Source of the DNA: Streptomyces sp. YIM 121038
GTDB lineage: Bacteria; Actinomycetota; Actinomycetes; Streptomycetales; Streptomycetaceae
Assembly: GCF_006088715.1 (NCBI RefSeq)
Contig: NZ_CP030771.1
Span: 1,612,001-1,676,000, forward strand
Direction of reading: 5' to 3'
DNA: 64,000 bases
Part shown: positions 61,384-64,000 of the stretch, one piece after another
Layout: each line of letters begins with the position of its first letter
How positions within the stretch are numbered: position 1 is the first letter of the stretch
Notes under the pieces: model-generated
Told to the model about the DNA's origin: nothing
The model's database searches: none
Seen by the model: the letters and a program-made list of their open reading frames with translations, nothing else
Position numbers and translations under genes: made by a program

Positions 61384-63236
61384 ATGACGGTCCTGCCTGA
61401 CGACGGGCTTTCGCTGGCCGCCGAATTCCCTGATGCGACCCATGAGCAGTGGCAGCGCCTGGTGGAAGGCGTACTGCGCAAGTCGGGCAAGGACGTATCG
61501 GGGGCGGCGGCCGAGGAAGCGCTGTCCACCGCGCTAGAGGACGGGCTCAGCACCCGCCCGCTGTACACCGCCCGTGACGCCGTGGCCGACGTGGGCCACC
61601 CGGGCTTCGCCCCCTTCGTGCGGGGCGGCTGCGCCGCGGGCGCCGCCGCCACCGGCTGGGACGTGCGCCAGCGGCACGCGACGAGCGACCCCGGTAGCAC
61701 GAACGAAGCGGTCCTCGCCGACCTGGAGAACGGCGTCACCTCGCTGTGGCTGACCCTCGACCCGGACGCGCTGCCCGTGTCCGGCCTGGAGCGGGCGCTC
61801 GACGGCGTGTATCTGGACCTGGCCCCGGTCGCCCTGGACGCCGGTGCGGCGTACGAGTCGGCGGCGCGGGCCTTCCTCGGGCTCGTGGACGCGGCGGGCG
61901 TCGCCAAGAGCGCGGCGCGCGGCACGCTCGGCGCCGACCCGCTGGGGTACGAGGCGCGTACGGGTGAGGAGTTGGGCGCGGACGCCGCCGTGGAGCTCGC
62001 GCGGCTCCTCGGCCGTGAGTACGGCGGTCTGCGGGCCCTGGTCGTGGACGCGCTGCCGTACCACGAGGCGGGCGGCTCGGCCGCGCAGGAGCTCGGCGCC
62101 TCGCTCGCGACGGGTGTCGCGTATCTGCGGCTCCTGACGGACGCGGGCCTGTCGCTCCAAGAGGCGTGCGCGCAGCTGGAGTTCCGCTACGCGGCCACCG
62201 CCGACCAGTTCCTGACCATCGCCAAGCTGCGGGCGGCGCGGCAGCTGTGGGCCCGGGTGGCCGAGGCGTGCGGCGACGCGGGCGCGGGCGCCCAGCGGCA
62301 GCACGCGGTGACGTCCCCGGTGATGATGGCCCGCCGCGACCCGTGGGTGAACATGCTGCGGACGACGGTGGCCAGCCTGGCCGCCGGGGTGGGCGGCGCC
62401 GACGCGGTCACGGTCCTGCCCTTCGACCACGCCCTGGGCCGGCCGGACGCGTTCGCGCGCCGGATCGCCCGCAACACCTCGACGATCCTCCTTGAGGAGT
62501 CGCATCTGTCACGGGTCATCGACCCGGCGGGCGGCTCCTGGTACGTGGAGCGGCTGACCGCCGAACTGGCCGACGCGGCCTGGGCGTTCTTCCAGGAGAT
62601 CGAGCGGGCGGGCGGCCAGGCGGCGGCCCTGCGCTCGGGTCTGCTCGGCGAGCGCCTCGCGGCGACCTGGGCCGAGCGCAGCCGCAAGCTCGCCAAGCGG
62701 CGCGAGCCGATCACCGGCGTCAGCGAGTTCCCGCACCTCGGCGAGAAGCCGGTCGAGCGCGAGCCCGCGCCCGCGGGGCCGACGGGCGGTCTGCCGCGGG
62801 TGCGCCGCGACGAGGCGTACGAGGCGCTGCGGTCCCGCTCGGACGCCCATCTGGCGGCGACCGGCGCCCGGCCGAAGGTGTTCCTGGCCGCGCTCGGCCC
62901 GGCGGCCGCGCACACGGCGCGCGCCTCGTTCGCCGCGAACCTCTTCCAGGCGGGCGGTGTCGAGCCGGTCCACGACCCGGTGTCGGTGACGGCCGACTCC
63001 GCCGCCGACGCGTTCCTGGCCAGCGGGGCGACGGTCGCCTGTCTGTGTTCGAGCGACGCGCTGTACGCCGAGGAGGCGGCGGCCGTCGCGGCCGCGCTGA
63101 AGGCGGCGGGCGCCCGGCACGTGTTCCTCGCGGGGCGGCCCGGCGAGTACGGCGAGAACATCGACGCGTACGTCTTCGCCGGCTGTGACGCCGTGGCCGT
63201 GCTGTCCTCCACCCTCGACCTCATGGGAGTGGCGCC

Positions 63237-63240
<4 letters not shown>
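61384..63240 (+). CDS. mutA: Methylmalonyl-CoA mutase small subunit
   Basis: A 618-residue protein of the expected length from ATG 61384. Landmarks: [70 protein letters not shown] block ([20 protein letters not shown]), [20 protein letters not shown] and [20 protein letters not shown]. It forms the heterodimer with MutB; the small subunit is not catalytic. Interconverts succinyl- and methylmalonyl-CoA, supplying polyketide precursors. Confidence 0.96.

Positions 63241-64000
<760 letters not shown>

Noticed and set aside
60227-61387. Plus-strand frame with Arg-His-Gly repeats
   Set aside because: Produced by the 15-bp tandem repeat, whose unit is a multiple of three; the true gene here is the GNAT protein in another frame.

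Overview
The window is high-GC actinobacterial DNA and is almost certainly a Streptomyces chromosome. Third codon positions are nearly all G/C and the core genes are typical of the genus: urease, biotin synthesis, a c-di-AMP riboswitch ahead of an NlpC/P60 wall hydrolase, an XRE/DUF397 pair, SAV_915-like and mycothiol-dependent enzymes, and mutAB. Two regions are visible.

Region 1 (1 to about 19 kb) looks like an actinomycete integrative and conjugative element (AICE) with cargo. On the minus strand, a long operon runs from 12.4 kb down to about 5 kb. It encodes small plasmid-type proteins, a DUF2637/SpdC-like membrane protein, spread proteins and an FtsK-type TraB translocase with a cluster of octamer repeats at its 3' end. 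Further down the same strand are a C5 DNA methyltransferase, a primase-polymerase and a P-loop ATPase that runs off the left edge (replication module). Two HNH nuclease genes diverge from the methyltransferase, which suggests a restriction-modification cassette. A plus-strand control block (GntR, XRE, Nudix) follows at 13.0-15.3 kb. No integrase is visible; it is presumably beyond position 1. At 16.1-18.7 kb, in visibly less GC-rich DNA, lies the most unusual locus: an EACC1-type adaptor gene followed by one gene fusing a caspase-like protease to GAF, PAS and a degenerate GGDEF domain. This is a strong candidate for a nucleotide-sensing, protease-effector conflict system.

Region 2 (about 19.4-64 kb) is chromosomal core. 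It starts with a frameshifted TerD-PD-(D/E)XK nuclease-like fusion. It continues with ureA-B-C-F-G-D (no ureE), an orphan Phd antitoxin, a ClpP paralogue lacking its catalytic histidine, the ydaO riboswitch and NlpC/P60 gene, signalling genes, bioF divergent from bioBAD, a degenerate Fic/RHH toxin-antitoxin pair, an ABC transporter and oxidoreductases. Two overlapping CNNM/CorC-type membrane proteins, a LysR regulator, purB, DedA, a NarL-type two-component pair, a lysA paralogue, an orphan kdpE, two SDRs and mutA-mutB (mutB cut by the right edge) complete it. Several intergenic regions carry short tandem GC-rich repeats, the clearest being ten 15-bp units at 60.24-60.39 kb.

All domain calls were made by eye from translated sequence and family knowledge; no searches were run.
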